Below, in pieces: positions 39,382 to 53,227 of a stretch of DNA of 64,000 bases (positions are counted from its first letter, which is position 1; every line of letters begins with the position of its first letter). Location of the stretch: contig JAANYP010000254.1 of assembly GCA_020465985.1 (NCBI GenBank), forward strand, positions 573,689 to 637,688, given 5' to 3'. The notes under the pieces were generated by a model. The model was not told the origin of the DNA, did no database searches, and saw only the letters and a list, made by a program, of their open reading frames with translations. This stretch comes from Centrapalus pauciflorus. Its lineage: Eukaryota > Streptophyta > Magnoliopsida > Asterales > Asteraceae. The translations under genes and the position numbers were made by a program.

Positions 39382-39842
39382 CACTACAAGAAAAGTGTCA
39401 TTTAGTGACACACGCTTTTAGTGACACAAAATAAAAGTATCATTATATGTTACTTTTAGTGACACTTATGAAAAAGTGTAGGTATAGAGCAATCTTTTAC
39501 CCACACTTTTTCTAAATTAGTGACACAAACACAGACATTTTTAGTCACTATATATCTATACCCACTCCACTTTTACCCACTCTTTTTGTTGTAAAAAATG
39601 TGTCACTATAGGTATCAAAATCTTTTACCTACACAACAAAAAGTGTGAATAAAAGTGGAGTGTGTATAGATATATAGTGACTAAAAATGTATGTGTTTGT
39701 GTCACTAATTTAGAAAAAGTGTGGGTAAAAGATTGTTCTATACCTACACTTTTTCTTAAGTGTCACTAAAAGCAAAATATAGTGACACTTTTTTTTGTGT
39801 CACTAAAAGTGTGTGTCACTAAATAATACTTTTCTTGTAGTG
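39382..39842. mobile_element. CACTA (EnSpm/CMC) foldback MITE, TSD ATA
   Basis: Starts CACTACAAGAAAAGTG and ends CTTTTCTTGTAGTG, with ATA on both sides (39,379-39,381 and 39,843-39,845). The 461 bp are almost completely self-complementary around 39,610, with GTGACAC-type subterminal repeats. CACTA termini and a 3-bp TSD are diagnostic. Non-coding; it interrupts the MULE right arm, so it is younger. Confidence 0.92.
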
Positions 39843-42010
39843 ATATGATATTATGATGTTTAGGAGGGATATATATGATATTAAAATTTTAGGTTGGGTA
39901 TATATGATATTATGAAGTTTTGGAGGGGTATATATGAAATTCTCCAAAAAATTTATAGTTTTCAAACCATGTTCACACGTTAAATCGCTTCAAATAATGT
40001 CTTAAAACATTTCAACACTAAATTAGTATCTTATTTATACCATACAATAATATTATTATTATTATATATTTACAATTTCAAATATTATAAGTAAATATAA
40101 AATATTTATTAAAAACAAACGAACCAACATAAACAAAAGAACGTAAAAAAATAAAGAAACAAACATAACCTCACAAAGGTAAATAAATGAATATATGAAG
40201 CTCGTGGTCATCATTAAACGAATAAAAAAAAGGGTTCATACTGATTCGTTTAATATATGAAGAACATGCCAAATGGTTTACGAATGGTTCGTCGAACGTT
40301 TGACTTGTTTACAACATTTTTTATGTTGATAAATAAGTCATTAATTGTACTATCTTTGCTTTATTTAAAAAAATATATGAAATATTTCTTTTAAGCATTT
40401 AATAAAGTGATATAAATAGATTGCATAAAAGGTTATATATAGGCATATAGTTTTGATTTTGTAGAACCATCTGTCATTATTGAGAGGTTTTATTTGTGTT
40501 TGAGTTTTACTTTTGATTTTATAACCAAAAGGAATGCTAGCCGTATCATACAATTATAAATAATAATTGAACATCCTAATAATTTATTCATTTTAGGATT
40601 ATTATTTTAAATATTGAGCATCTATTTTAATAAAATTATTAATAAAGTTTATTGATTTATATTATAATTATTTTAATAATGTAAAATAGTTACACATAAC
40701 GATCAAAATAATATTTCAGAATATTTAATTATCAAATTTGATTAATTAATAAAACTTAAAAACTATAACTATCTTTTGTTTTCATTGAAGAGCAAACATG
40801 ATTATTGTTATCCATCAGATCATGGGTTTACAATTAAAAGAATTATAAAAAATTATAATTTCTTTTAAAATATACAAACATACATTATATTATTATATAA
40901 AAACAAAAAGAAGTTGTAAAATTTTTAAACGAAATAATTCAAGTAACGTACGGATAAAATAGTAATTTAGTAAATGAATATTATAATTGTTCACGGTCCG
41001 AAAAAAAATTGTATAATAAAAAATTTAATTGGTAATTAGGATTTTGAACATTCTATTTTCTATAAAATTAAATGCCATGCTGTAGTTGTGAAAAAAAAAA
41101 GCTTTTATTTATTTTTGACGAAATAAATATAAAAATATAAATGGCAAAAGGGACAAAGGTACGTGCCCTATTTCTCTTGTCTCTTCCACAAGCACAAATT
41201 TTGTCCATTACCTATTACACAATAAGATCCCTCAATGTAACATGATGTGATTGGTCAAAAATATTTTTGTTTTCACTTGAACAAATATTATCTCCTTACT
41301 TTGTCTTTTATATTATTTTGTCTGTTTTCTAAATAAATTTATTTTTAATTAATTTTTAACTTATGTTTTATTATAATTAAGGGTAATTGTTTTAGTATTC
41401 GATTAAAATTTTGAATTAATTTTCTATTTTATTATGATACGTAATATTTTTTTCATTTTGTTGCTTTACTTTTTTATTCTTTTATCAAATACTAGCTATA
41501 CTATAATTACTATTAGACATTATTAAAAAATATATATATTTTTTAAATACTAGTTTTAATTTTACTATGGATTTATTAATAAATGCTTATTAATCATGAT
41601 ATATATCTATTTAATGTCTATTAGATATAACAAAAAAAAGTCTAAAATCACTCTTTTCCGTGGTGTTTTTTTATCATAACTTTTTGAAGTCTAATGGTAC
41701 GTTTATTTACTGAAAATTTCCATATCACTTTTCAAAAAAAAAATGAAAAATTGTTTACTTAACAACAATTTCATAACTTTTCTCTTCACTTTTTAAAATA
41801 CCAATTTTCATATCATCTCTCTTACTTTTTTATTACATGTCCTATATTTCTTTATAATACTCTCTTTCTCTCTCTTATTTTTCTATCATCTATCCTATTT
41901 TTCTTATTTTATAATAATTCGTCTTATTTTTCTTAAAACTAAGGTGTTATTTATTTTTTAAGATGTTAAATATCTGAAGTCTGAAAACCACATATGAAAT
42001 TAAGAGGAAT

Positions 42011-42845
42011 GCCTTGTTTGTTTTAATTAAGACCCTCTTAAAGGGTCTGAAGTCTAAACTTCAGATCTAAAGTGAATTAAGATTGTTTATTTAATTTCAG
42101 AGTTAAGAGGTTGGAACCACTGAATTTACCTCTTAATTTTAAGAGGAAAACTTGGATCTGAGAAAGAATTAAAAGGTTTGTTTTGAAAATTTTAGTTTAC
42201 AAACTCTAAAACTATTAATCAGTAATATTGAAAAACCCCTATAAACTTTTCTCATTTTTACGATTAAGTCCCTAAACTTTTTTTCCGATTATTTAAGTCC
42301 CTAAACTATTTTTGTATTATTCAAAAGGATATATTTTTGACTAGCTACCGGATGAGTATGTAAAACACAACCAATAAAATACAATGTTTAGGGACTTCAT
42401 CGCTAAAACATGTAAATATAGTGGGTTTTTTGAATAAGACGAAAATAGTTAAGAGACTTAAACAATCAGAAAAAAAGTTTAGGGACTTAATCACAAAAAT
42501 AAGGAAAGTTTATGGGGTTTTTTTCGATATTAACCCTATTAATTATTATAATTATCTTTTTTTTAAAGTGTTGATTAAAATATAAGTTCAGTTAATTCTA
42601 GTTTAAAAATATTTATCATATTAATCATTATAATTTTGTTTTGTATTTATAAATTAATTTATTATAATGTATAATTAATTAGATATAATATTTTAAAGCA
42701 ATATTTTTCAGATGTTTCATATTTCGAAACAAACAATATTAAGATCACCTCTTAATTTCAGATTTCATATCTTAAGACCACCTCTTAATTTCAGATTTGG
42801 TTTTCAGACTTCAGACAATTAGCCTCTTAAAAAACAAATACCACC
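42011..42845. mobile_element. Inverted copy of the same MITE nested inside
   Basis: Begins GCCTTGTTTGTTTTAATTAAG, matching the outer right end, and finishes with the reverse of the outer left end (minus strand GGTGGTATTTGTTTTTTAAG). The order of end types is therefore swapped relative to the outer element. No clear TSD. Confidence 0.6.
42223..42532. mobile_element. 310-bp palindromic MITE (TAATATYGAAAAA ends)
   Basis: About 80-bp terminal inverted repeats: TAATATTGAAAAACCCCT...AAGTCCCTAAAC on the left, mirrored on the right as GGGACTTAATC...GGGGTTTTTTTTCGATATTA. It lies at the centre of the nested MITE, so it is the third layer. Confidence 0.72.
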
Positions 42846-43160
42846 AAAGTCTTAACATCTGAAATTAAGAGGCTCTTAATTTTAGTCCAGACAATTCTCT
42901 TTCTCTTAATTTTAAGAGGTAAATTCAGAGGTTGTAACCTCTTAAGTCTGAAACTAAACAAACAATCTGAATTCAGCATAGATATGAATTTTAGACTTCA
43001 GAGTCTTTTAAGAGACTATTAATGAAAAATAAACAAGGCCTAAAACTTTATCATCTGACTAGATTTTTATTTTTCATAGAAACCATTGTTTTATCTAAAA
43101 ACTATAACTTAGAAACTAAAATTGAAAAATGACTAGTTTTCGTTAACTAAATGCAACCTT

Positions 43161-43520
43161 AGGTTTTAAGATTTTTTCTTATACTATTCAATATATCATT
43201 ATAGTCAATTTATTTTTATCTATATATTAATACAAACTTTCAGTATAAATGTTATCACATTTTGAACAATTTTCAAAACCACCTATTTCACAATATCCAA
43301 ATTTTTATACCTCTATTAATTAAAAATATTTACTCCAAATAGTATGTATATTATTAAACGGTTTTTCTATATATCAGTGTTATTTTGTTGTTATTTATCA
43401 TCTTAATGTATTACAACTCTACCATTCACAAAGTTTGATTTTCATGGTTTTTCATTTATTAATAATGTTGTCTTAAACTTTTACTATTTAATTTTTGATT
43501 TTTATTTCTCTATGAATAAG
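43161..43520. other. AT-rich spacer, nothing recognised
   Basis: Non-coding sequence without visible repeat ends. Confidence 0.5.
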
Positions 43521-43528
43521 CATATATG

Positions 43529-44181
43529 CAGGGGCGGACCCAATGTTCTAAGATGGGTGTCACCTGACACCTATAAATTTTCAAAATACTGAGTTACATG
43601 TGTATCAAAAATTTGAGTGACACCTAAGATTTTTTTTGAGTGACACCTACAAAAAATTTAGACAATTATAATATACATATTTAATTTATATATGTTGTTT
43701 TTATTACTTAAATTTATTGAATAACACTGAGTTTAACAAAAAAAGTTTTAAGAAAAGCCCAACAAAATATAAAAACAGTATTAAAGAATCATTCAAGTGA
43801 ATTAAGTTAGCCCAAAAACTTTTTAAAAGCCCAAAAAAACTGTCCAGATGCCTAAGCTTATGAACGCTTGTTGCATTTGTTGTATTGAGAATGAATTACT
43901 TGTCAATATTTCAAACAAATATGTCATGACAAGATTTCAAAAGATATGGACTCGAAGACAACAATTGTAAAACTTTAATAGTTACAGTATTTATTGCTTT
44001 TAAGTTTTAATGTATTGTACTATGTAATTTTTTAATTTGAAAAATTTTGTTATTCGTTAATTTTGTATTGGTAATCCGCTTCGGTGACCCAGTCCATTTT
44101 AGAAAATATTTCAAAAATCTAAGTATTAAATTTACTCTAAAAAAGTGACACCGATAATAAAAATTCCTGCATCCGCCACTG
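43529..44181 (+). mobile_element. hAT element remnant, 8-bp TSD CATATATG
   Basis: CAGGGGCGGACCCA on the left and, on the minus strand, CAGTGGCGGATGCAGG on the right. CATATATG stands exactly on both sides (43,521-43,528 and 44,182-44,189). An 8-bp TSD and CAGNGGCGGA ends are typical of hAT. At 653 bp it is an internally deleted derivative that still carries the last codons of a transposase. Confidence 0.9.
43863..43970 (+). pseudogene. hAT transposase C-terminal tail
   Basis: The frame up to the TAA at 43,968-43,970 reads ...IENELLVNISNKYVMTRF followed by a TRRQQL-like end. This resembles the extreme C-terminus of zinc-finger (TTF/ZMYM-type) hAT transposases, after the dimerisation domain. 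The catalytic and DNA-binding parts are deleted. The residue match is from memory. Confidence 0.55.
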
Positions 44182-44329
44182 CATATATGATTATTTTGAA
44201 TTTGTCACAGTGCACAAGAAAAGCATAATTATGTTGTTATTTATCATTCTAATGCATTGTAACTTTATTTTTATAACTTTTAACTTTTATGGATCCATTT
44301 ACTATTGATGTTGTCTTATATTTTAAAAT

Positions 44330-44960
44330 AGTTATACACAATGATCAAAATAACCTTTCAGAATATTTAATTATCAAATTTGATTAAATTAATAAAACTT
44401 AAAAACTATAAATAATCATTGGAGAGCAAACATGATTAATCTTACAACCAGATCATGGGTCTACAATTAAAAAAACTACATAAAATTATAAAATTTCTAA
44501 AATATACAAACATACATTATATTATTATATAAAAAAAAAAGAAGTTGTAAAATTTTTAAACGAAATAATCCAAGTAATGTACGGATAAAATAGTAATTTA
44601 GTAAATGAATGTTATAATTGTTCACTATTCGAAAAAATTGTATAACAAAAAATTGATTGGTAAGTAGAATCTTGAACATTCCATTTTTTACAAAATTAAA
44701 TGTTGTGTTGTAATTGTAAAAAAAAAAAAAAAAAAAATTTATTTTTATTTTTGGCAAAAGACAAAAAAAATGTTATTATCATAAGAAGACAAACATAGCA
44801 ATGCACCCATGTATGGTTCCTTCTTTGCATAACCCATTTGGTCATTTGTATAGCATAAACCCATTTGACCATTTGTTTGTTATATGATTTAAACATTTAG
44901 TAAAACCAATTTATTTACATTAAATAAGTACTATCATTTTAATATTAAAATGGATATAAA
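44330..44960. repeat. Partial copy of the local module (W1)
   Basis: Shares GTTATACACAATGATCAAAA, GATCATGGGTCTACAATTAA and TTTAGTAAAACCAATTTATT with 19,197-19,916 and 50,520-51,248. It has a poly-A run at 44,719-44,737. Here the Helitron insertion site is empty. Confidence 0.75.
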
Positions 44961-45959
44961 AAAATAGCAAAAAAATCTTTAATATCTGAAATTAAAAAAT
45001 AATTTATTATGAAAAAAACCAATATGTTTAATTTTTTCATTTTCGTTCCTCCATATTATATTTTCCATAAAAGTTCTCAAGTTAATTTTTTTTTGTTTAG
45101 TGAAATTTGAACAATAGAGTATATTATTGTATTAAATTTATGTGTGCTTGTTTGTTGCGTATGTTATGTACCATACAAACGACCGGATGTCTCTAAACTC
45201 TTTATGGTATAACATAGTTGTTTTAATAAAAAGTGACATGAGTTGATTTTTTTTTTTTTTTTTTACATTTTGTATGTCATGAGAAAATCGGCATGTTTTC
45301 CGATATTTTAGTTAAACGATCAAATATCATTTACGCATAATAGAGATGATTTGGAAGCAAAAAAAAAAAAGAGGGAGAGTGAATTAAATTTGGTTGATGA
45401 CCCGTTCACTAGTGTAAAAGACCATTAATTTATATTTTTGTAATGTAATTATATAAAAATATTGCAACGGAGTAGAAAAAAATATGACATGTCATCATCT
45501 CAATTCTTAAAATTAAGTCAACTTTTAATATCAATCGTTTAACATGTTAAGGGCAACCCTATATGTGTTTTGTTTATGCTTATATTTTCCATAATTATTA
45601 TTATTATTTTTTATTAGCTAATTTCAACGTTTGCTTAACAACTTTATTTTAACATTATCATATATAAATATAAATATTATATTTTTTATTAAATATTATA
45701 CGTTAGTATATCTTTAAAATGGTACAAAAATATTATTGTTTTTTATTTAATTTTATAAATAAATATTTAAAATTTCGATCTTCAGTCATCAAAAAAGTAA
45801 TACAAAATACTATCTTATTTTTGGTTGGGTCGTTTAAAAAAATTAAATTTTTTTTGAATTAAATAATTAATTTGAACACACTAGTTTGATAATTAGTTGA
45901 CTAATTATTAGTTTTACTAGTTAAAAAATTAATGTCAATTAAAGTATTTTAAAAACAAC
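44961..45959. other. AT-rich spacer with a segment shared with 18.5 kb
   Basis: 45,110-45,205 repeats text at 18,540-18,620. The rest shows poly-T and poly-A runs and no coding potential. Confidence 0.5.
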
Positions 45960-46575
45960 TTATGATAATTGAACATCTTAATAATTTATTCATTTTAGGA
46001 TTATTATTTTAAATATTGAGCATTTATTTTAATTAAACCAATGATAAAGTTTATTGATTTGTGCTATTATTATTTCAATAATGTAAAATAATTATACACA
46101 ATGATCAAAATAACCTTTCAGAATATTTAATTATCAAATTTGATTAAATTAATAAAACTTAAAAAACTATAAAAATCTATTTTTTTCATTGGAGAGCAAA
46201 CATAATTAATCTTACAATCAGATCATGGGTCTATAATTAAAAGGACTAATAAAATATACAAACATACATTACATTATTATATAAAAACATAAAGAAGTTG
46301 TAAAATTTTTAAACGGAATAATCTAAGCAACGTACGGATAAAATAGTATTTAGTAAATGAATGACATAATTGTTCACCATCCGAAGAAATTGTATAACAA
46401 AAAATTTGATTGGTAAGTAGGATCTTGGACAATCCATTTTTATAAAATTAAACATTGTGTCGTAATTGTAAAAGAAAACAAAATTTTTTATTTTTATTTT
46501 TGGCAAAAGATAAAAAAAAATGTTGTTGTCATAAGAAGACAAACCCATTTGACCATTTGTTTGTCATATGATTTA
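45960..46575. repeat. Partial copy of the local module (W2)
   Basis: Again TAATTGAACATCTTAATAAT through ATACACAATGATCAAAATAA to CATTTGTTTGTCATATGATT. Frames here are degenerate. Confidence 0.75.
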
Positions 46576-46705
46576 AGGGATAATTACTAAAATAGTCAAA
46601 ATCGAACCCCATTATCAAGTTTTAGCCAAACAATGATCATAATAATCTTTTAGAGTATATAATTATCAAATTTGATTAAATTAATAAAACTTAAAAAATA
46701 TAATT

Positions 46706-49316
<2,611 letters not shown>

Positions 49317-49370
<54 letters not shown>
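49317..49370. repeat. (TA)n tract shared by E6 and E7
   Basis: 54 bp of TA joins the two elements directly. Confidence 0.97.
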
Positions 49371-49373
<3 letters not shown>

Positions 49374-49788
49374 TCAGGTTCAAAAAGGTACCTCTCGAAA
49401 TCAAGTGCACCCGAAGGTACCGACCTTAAAAAACTTTTTTTTAAATTTTTTTCTCATAACCATGTTTAATCTAATGTTATACACATGATATATGAATTTC
49501 ACATACATTCACACTTTCTGTGTCCTTAAAAATTATGTGAATGCTCAATGCATATTGATGTGAATGGTCATCCATGTGAATGGTCATTTCACACAATGTG
49601 AATGGTGTGAATGACCATTCACATGATCTTTTTTTACCATTGACAAGATTTATGATGTTGCTTCTTTTGAAAAAAAGTCTTATAATGTTGTCTTATACAC
49701 GTCTATTCAAAAAAAAAATATGTGAATGATCATTCACATAAGGGTACGCTGGGTACGCTGGAATCTTACAGGTACGCTGATGAACCTG

Positions 49789-49792
<4 letters not shown>
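49371..49792. mobile_element. (TA)n-bounded inverted-repeat element E7
   Basis: 422 bp. Left GAGTCAGGTTCAAAAAGGTACC; right, minus strand, GAATCAGGTTCATCAGCGTACC. The subterminal TTAAAAAACTTTTTTTTAAA and CATAACCATGTTTAAT resemble E6 and E9. The interior holds several GTGAATGGTCATTCACA-type inverted words. Non-coding. Confidence 0.82.

Positions 49793-49856
<64 letters not shown>
49793..49856. repeat. (TA)n tract closing the E6-E7 chain
   Basis: 64 bp of TA; the host module resumes right after it (AAAGAAAATGTATCTTTAAT). Confidence 0.97.
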
Positions 49857-49861
<5 letters not shown>

Positions 49862-50345
49862 AAATGTATCTTTAATTAGTTTTTAACTTATGTTTTATTA
49901 TAATTAAGAGTAATTTGTTTTAGTCTTTTATCAAAATTTTGAATTACTTTTCTATTTATTATGATACGTAATATTTTTTCATTTTGTTGCTTTACTTGTT
50001 TTTTTTTTCAAATACTAGCTATACTATAATTACTATTAGACATTATTAAAATATATTTTGGAAATACTAGATTTAATTTTACTATGGATTTATAATAAAT
50101 GCTTATTAATGAGGATATATATTTTTTTTATGTCTATTAGTTATAGCACAAAAAAAAAGCCTGAAATCACTCTTTTTCGTGGTGTTTTTTTTTATCGTAC
50201 ATAACTTTTTGTAAGCCTAATGTGCGTTTCTTTACCGAAAATTTTCATATCATTTTTAAAAAAAAATGAAAAATTATTTACTTAACAACAATTTTATAAC
50301 TTTTCATTTCATTTTTAAAATATCATCTTTCATATTATCTCTCTT
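49857..50345. repeat. Module copy Y, right part
   Basis: Matches 41,340-41,820, including the start of the GCGTTT-type MITE at 50,222, which breaks off near 50,345. Confidence 0.78.
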
Positions 50346-50347
50346 AC

Positions 50348-50557
50348 TTAACAAATGGTCGTGTGACCGAATGAAAAACTTCGGGTCTCGTTACGAAAGT
50401 AGCCGTCTAAATTTAGTATTTGGGCAAGTGCAATATGTTTCACGAGATCAGATCGAAAGGTTATTATGTGTTTTCCGATTACGAAAGTAAAATACAAAAA
50501 TATACGAACGAAACAACAATTATAAATAATGATTGAACATCTTAATAATTTATTCAT
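50348..50557 (-). pseudogene. Degenerate Plant_tran-like transposase fragment
   Basis: Paralogue of 18,942-19,196: the minus-strand frame keeps FRSDLVKHIALAQILNLDGY and FRNETRSFSFGH. It is a remnant only; family call as for the 18.9-kb fragment. Confidence 0.38.
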
Positions 50558-51248
50558 TTTAGGATTATTATTCTAAATAGTGAGCATTTATTTCAATTGA
50601 ATCAATGATAAAGTTTATTGATTTGTATTATTATTATTGTTGTTGTAAAATAGTTATACACAATGATCAAAATAACCTTTCAGAATATTTAATTATCAAA
50701 TTTGATTAAATTAATAAAATTTAAAAGCTATAAATATCTATTTTTTTCATTGGAGAGCAAACATGATTAATCTTACCATCAAATCATGGGTCTACAATTA
50801 AAAGAACTACAAAAAATTATAATTTTTTTAAAATATACAAACATACATTATATTATTATATATGAATACAAAAAGAAGTTGTAAATCTTATAAACAAAAT
50901 AATCCAAGTAACGTACGGATAAAATAGTAATTTAGTAAATGAATGTCATAATTGTTCACCATCCGAAAAAATTGTATAACAAAAAATTTGATTGGTAAGT
51001 AGGATCTTAAACATTCCATTTTTTATAAAAGTAAATGTTGTGTCGTAATTGTAAAAAAAGAAAAGTTTTTATTTTTATTTTTGGCAAAAGACTGAAAAAA
51101 TGTTGTTGTCATAAAAAGACCAACGTACATAGCAATGCAGCCGTATATGGCAAAGGATACATCCTCTCTGCGCTTCTGTATTTGGTTCCCTTCTTTCCGT
51201 AACCCATTTGGCCATTTGTTTGTTATATGATTTAAACATTTAGTAAAA
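50520..51248. repeat. Copy of the local module (pre-insertion form of the 19-kb locus)
   Basis: Closely collinear with 19,197-19,916; the same order of words ends in TTTAGTAAAACCATC, here uninterrupted. Confidence 0.85.
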
Positions 51249-51251
51249 CCA

Positions 51252-51718
51252 TCTATATCTATCTATCTATATTCTATATATATTAATAAAAGAAAATGAT
51301 TCATGTCACGTATCGCTTTCTCGTGACATTTCAATATCATTTTCCCGCCTATTTACTTACCATAATTATCTGTTTTAATAAAAAGCTTTTCATATTTAAA
51401 AAATCTTTATGTATCTCTTCTAATTATTTTTATATTTATATGTTTCCATATTAATTAAAACCTTTAATTAATATATTGATCTCTCTTCTAATAAATAATT
51501 CTTGCATAATTTTAAATTAGCATTTCTCATCAATTTAAAATTTTTGTTTAGCTAACTTACAAAAAGTAATTAAAAATTCAAATATTTACCATATTAAGCA
51601 ACAACTACTTTTTTTAGTATTCAATAAATCTATAAAATAAATCATAATTATGCCTTCTAATTTTATCCTTTAAATTAATTCATATAATTAATATCTTTAA
51701 TTAGTATATTGATCTCTC
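51252..51718 (+). mobile_element. 5' half of the Helitron, truncated
   Basis: TCTATATCTATC... matches 35,917-36,375 closely and stops near 51,718 without a CTAGT end. It is uninterrupted, so it records the site before copia insertion. Confidence 0.78.
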
Positions 51719-51949
51719 TCTTTTATTTATTTTTGAAGAAAATGAATATAAAAATATACATGGCAAAAGGGACAAAGGTACGTGCCCTATTTGTTAGGAC
51801 CTATTTCTCTTGTCTCCTGTACAAGCACAAATTTTGTCCATTACCTATTACCCAAATAAGATCTCTTTGTCCATTACCTATTACCCAATAAGATCCCTCA
51901 TGATTGGTTAAAAATATTTTTATTTTCGCTTGAACAAATAGGATGCGTT

Positions 51950-52316
51950 TAGTTACCGAAAATTTTTAAAATTTCCATCTCACTTTTCAATAAAAATGAA
52001 AACTTGTTTACTTAATAACAATTTCATAAATTTTCATTTCACTTTTTAAAATACCAATTTTCATATTCTCTCCCTTACTTTTCTATTACCTACCCTATTT
52101 CTTTATAATACTCTCTTTCTCTCTCTCTTACTTTTCCATCACCTATCCAATTTTTTTTATTTTATAATCACTTATCTTATTTTTCTAAAAACTAAAACTT
52201 TATCATCTAAACAAGTTTTCACTTTTCATAGAAACCCTTGTTTTTTTTCTAAAAACTATAAATTGAAAACTGAAATTGAAAAATGACTAGTTTTCGTTAA
52301 CTAAACGCAACCTTAA
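51950..52316. mobile_element. MITE with GGWTGCGTTTAGTTAMCGAAAA ends
   Basis: GGATGCGTTTAGTTACCGAAAA on the left; minus strand AAGGTTGCGTTTAGTTAACG on the right; about 367 bp. Copy X reads TTGAACAAATATTATCTCC at 41,278 without it. The exact TSD is ambiguous (ATA or TA). Confidence 0.72.
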
Positions 52317-52622
52317 TATTATCTCCTTAATTTGTCTTATATATTATTTTGTCTGTTTTTAAAATAAATTTATCTTTAATTAATTTTTATCTTATGTTTT
52401 ATTATAATTAAGGGTAATTTGTTTTAGTATTCGATTAAAATTTTGAATTAATTTTCTATTTTATTATGATACGTAATATTTTTTTTCATTTTGTTGCTTT
52501 AAATTTTTGTTCTTTTTTCAAATACTAGCTATACTATAATTACTATTAGACATTATTAAAATATATTTTGGAAATGCTAGATTTAATTTTACTATGGATT
52601 TATGATAAATGCTTATTAATAA

Positions 52623-52624
<2 letters not shown>

Positions 52625-52701
<77 letters not shown>
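52625..52701. repeat. (TA)n microsatellite, left of E8
   Basis: 77 bp of TA. Copies X and Y have only GATATATAT at the homologous point. Confidence 0.97.
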
Positions 52702-52704
<3 letters not shown>

Positions 52705-53059
52705 TAAGGATCTTTTGTGAACACTTTATTCGTTGTGAACATTGTGAACAACCATAAAATAGCTTTTGAATCTTTTGAATCTTGTTGAAAATATTACCGA
52801 ACCCTTCTATTAACTCATTAATCTTATTGGATCCTATGAATTTTATTGAATCCAATTAATTTGTCGAATCTCATGAATCTTGTTGAATCTTATGCATCTT
52901 GTGCATCTTGTTATAAAAAATACGTACTATGAACCTTTTGAATGTTCTGAATCTTAAATAGACACTTCTATGAACCTTTTGAATCATATGAATCATATTA
53001 CAAACACTTGTTGATATATATGAATGATTATATGTATTTTTTTTATTTGTTCACAATGG

Positions 53060-53061
<2 letters not shown>
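52702..53061. mobile_element. (TA)n-bounded element E8
   Basis: 360 bp. Left GACTAAGGATCTTTTGTGAACAC (GGATC-N6-GAAC, like E1); right, minus strand, TCCATTGTGAACAAAT. Terminal repeats are short and imperfect. The interior is rich in (A/G)AATCTTGTTGAATC and TGAACCTTTTGAAT words. Non-coding. Absent from copies X and Y. Confidence 0.65.

Positions 53062-53130
<69 letters not shown>
53062..53130. repeat. (TA)n microsatellite, right of E8
   Basis: 69 bp of TA, then the host module resumes (TATTTATGTCTATTAGATAT). Confidence 0.97.
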
Positions 53131-53136
<6 letters not shown>

Positions 53137-53227
53137 TTATGTCTATTAGATATAGCAAAAAAAAGTCTGAAATCCCTCTTTTTCGTGGTGTTTTTTTTGT
53201 CATACATAACTTTTTGTAAGCCTAATG

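Larger units (their letters stand above)
37695..39946. mobile_element. Long-TIR Mutator-like (MULE) non-autonomous element
   Basis: Two arms of about 750 bp are inverted copies (GGGAGAATTTCTAATATACC on the left; on the right, from the minus strand, TGGAGAATTTCATATATACC). A 9-bp AAAAATTTA flanks it at 37,686-37,694 and 39,947-39,955. Copy Y of the host module at 47,525 has the unoccupied ACAAACAATTTATAG. A 9-bp TSD with long TIRs is the Mutator signature. There is no transposase. A (TA)n tract with a small MITE sits at the centre and a CACTA element lies in the right arm. Confidence 0.85.
36867..41694. repeat. Non-coding module, copy X
   Basis: Collinear with 46,706-48,807 plus 49,857-50,220 (copy Y) and, in its right part, with 51,719-53,225 (copy Z). 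Shared landmarks: CATAGTTTGACTTCATGCTAG-like text at 36,957, GAAACAAATCAAATGAATTTTG at 37,463, GGCAAAAGGGACAAAGGTACG at 41,143 and ACTAGCTATACTATAATTAC at 41,491. I do not recognise the origin of the unit and it encodes nothing visible. A Mutator-like element (37,695-39,946) interrupts this copy; the empty site is at 47,525-47,545. Confidence 0.8.
41943..43040. mobile_element. PIF/Harbinger-type MITE complex, TSD TAA
   Basis: GGTGTTATTTATTTTTTAAG on the left and, on the minus strand, GGCCTTGTTTATTTTTCATT on the right; TAA flanks at 41,940-41,942 and 43,041-43,043. The sister MITE at 52,195 reads CTAAAAACTAAAACTTTATC uninterrupted, the empty site. It contains an inverted copy of its own family. 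Confidence 0.72.
41695..43160. mobile_element. MITE with GCGTTTAGTTAACGAAAA-type ends, carrying nested insertions
   Basis: Left end GGTACGTTTATTTACTGAAAA; right end, on the minus strand, AAGGTTGCATTTAGTTAACG. Without the nested 1.1-kb insertion it matches the simpler copy at 51,950-52,316. Partial copies are at 50,222 and 53,228. The superfamily is uncertain (hAT- or Harbinger-like). It is present at the same point in copies X, Y and Z, so it predates the module duplication. Confidence 0.65.

Noticed and set aside
45373..45420. Helitron 3' end at CACTAGTG
   Set aside because: There is no hairpin just upstream and no TC start in the proper orientation nearby.
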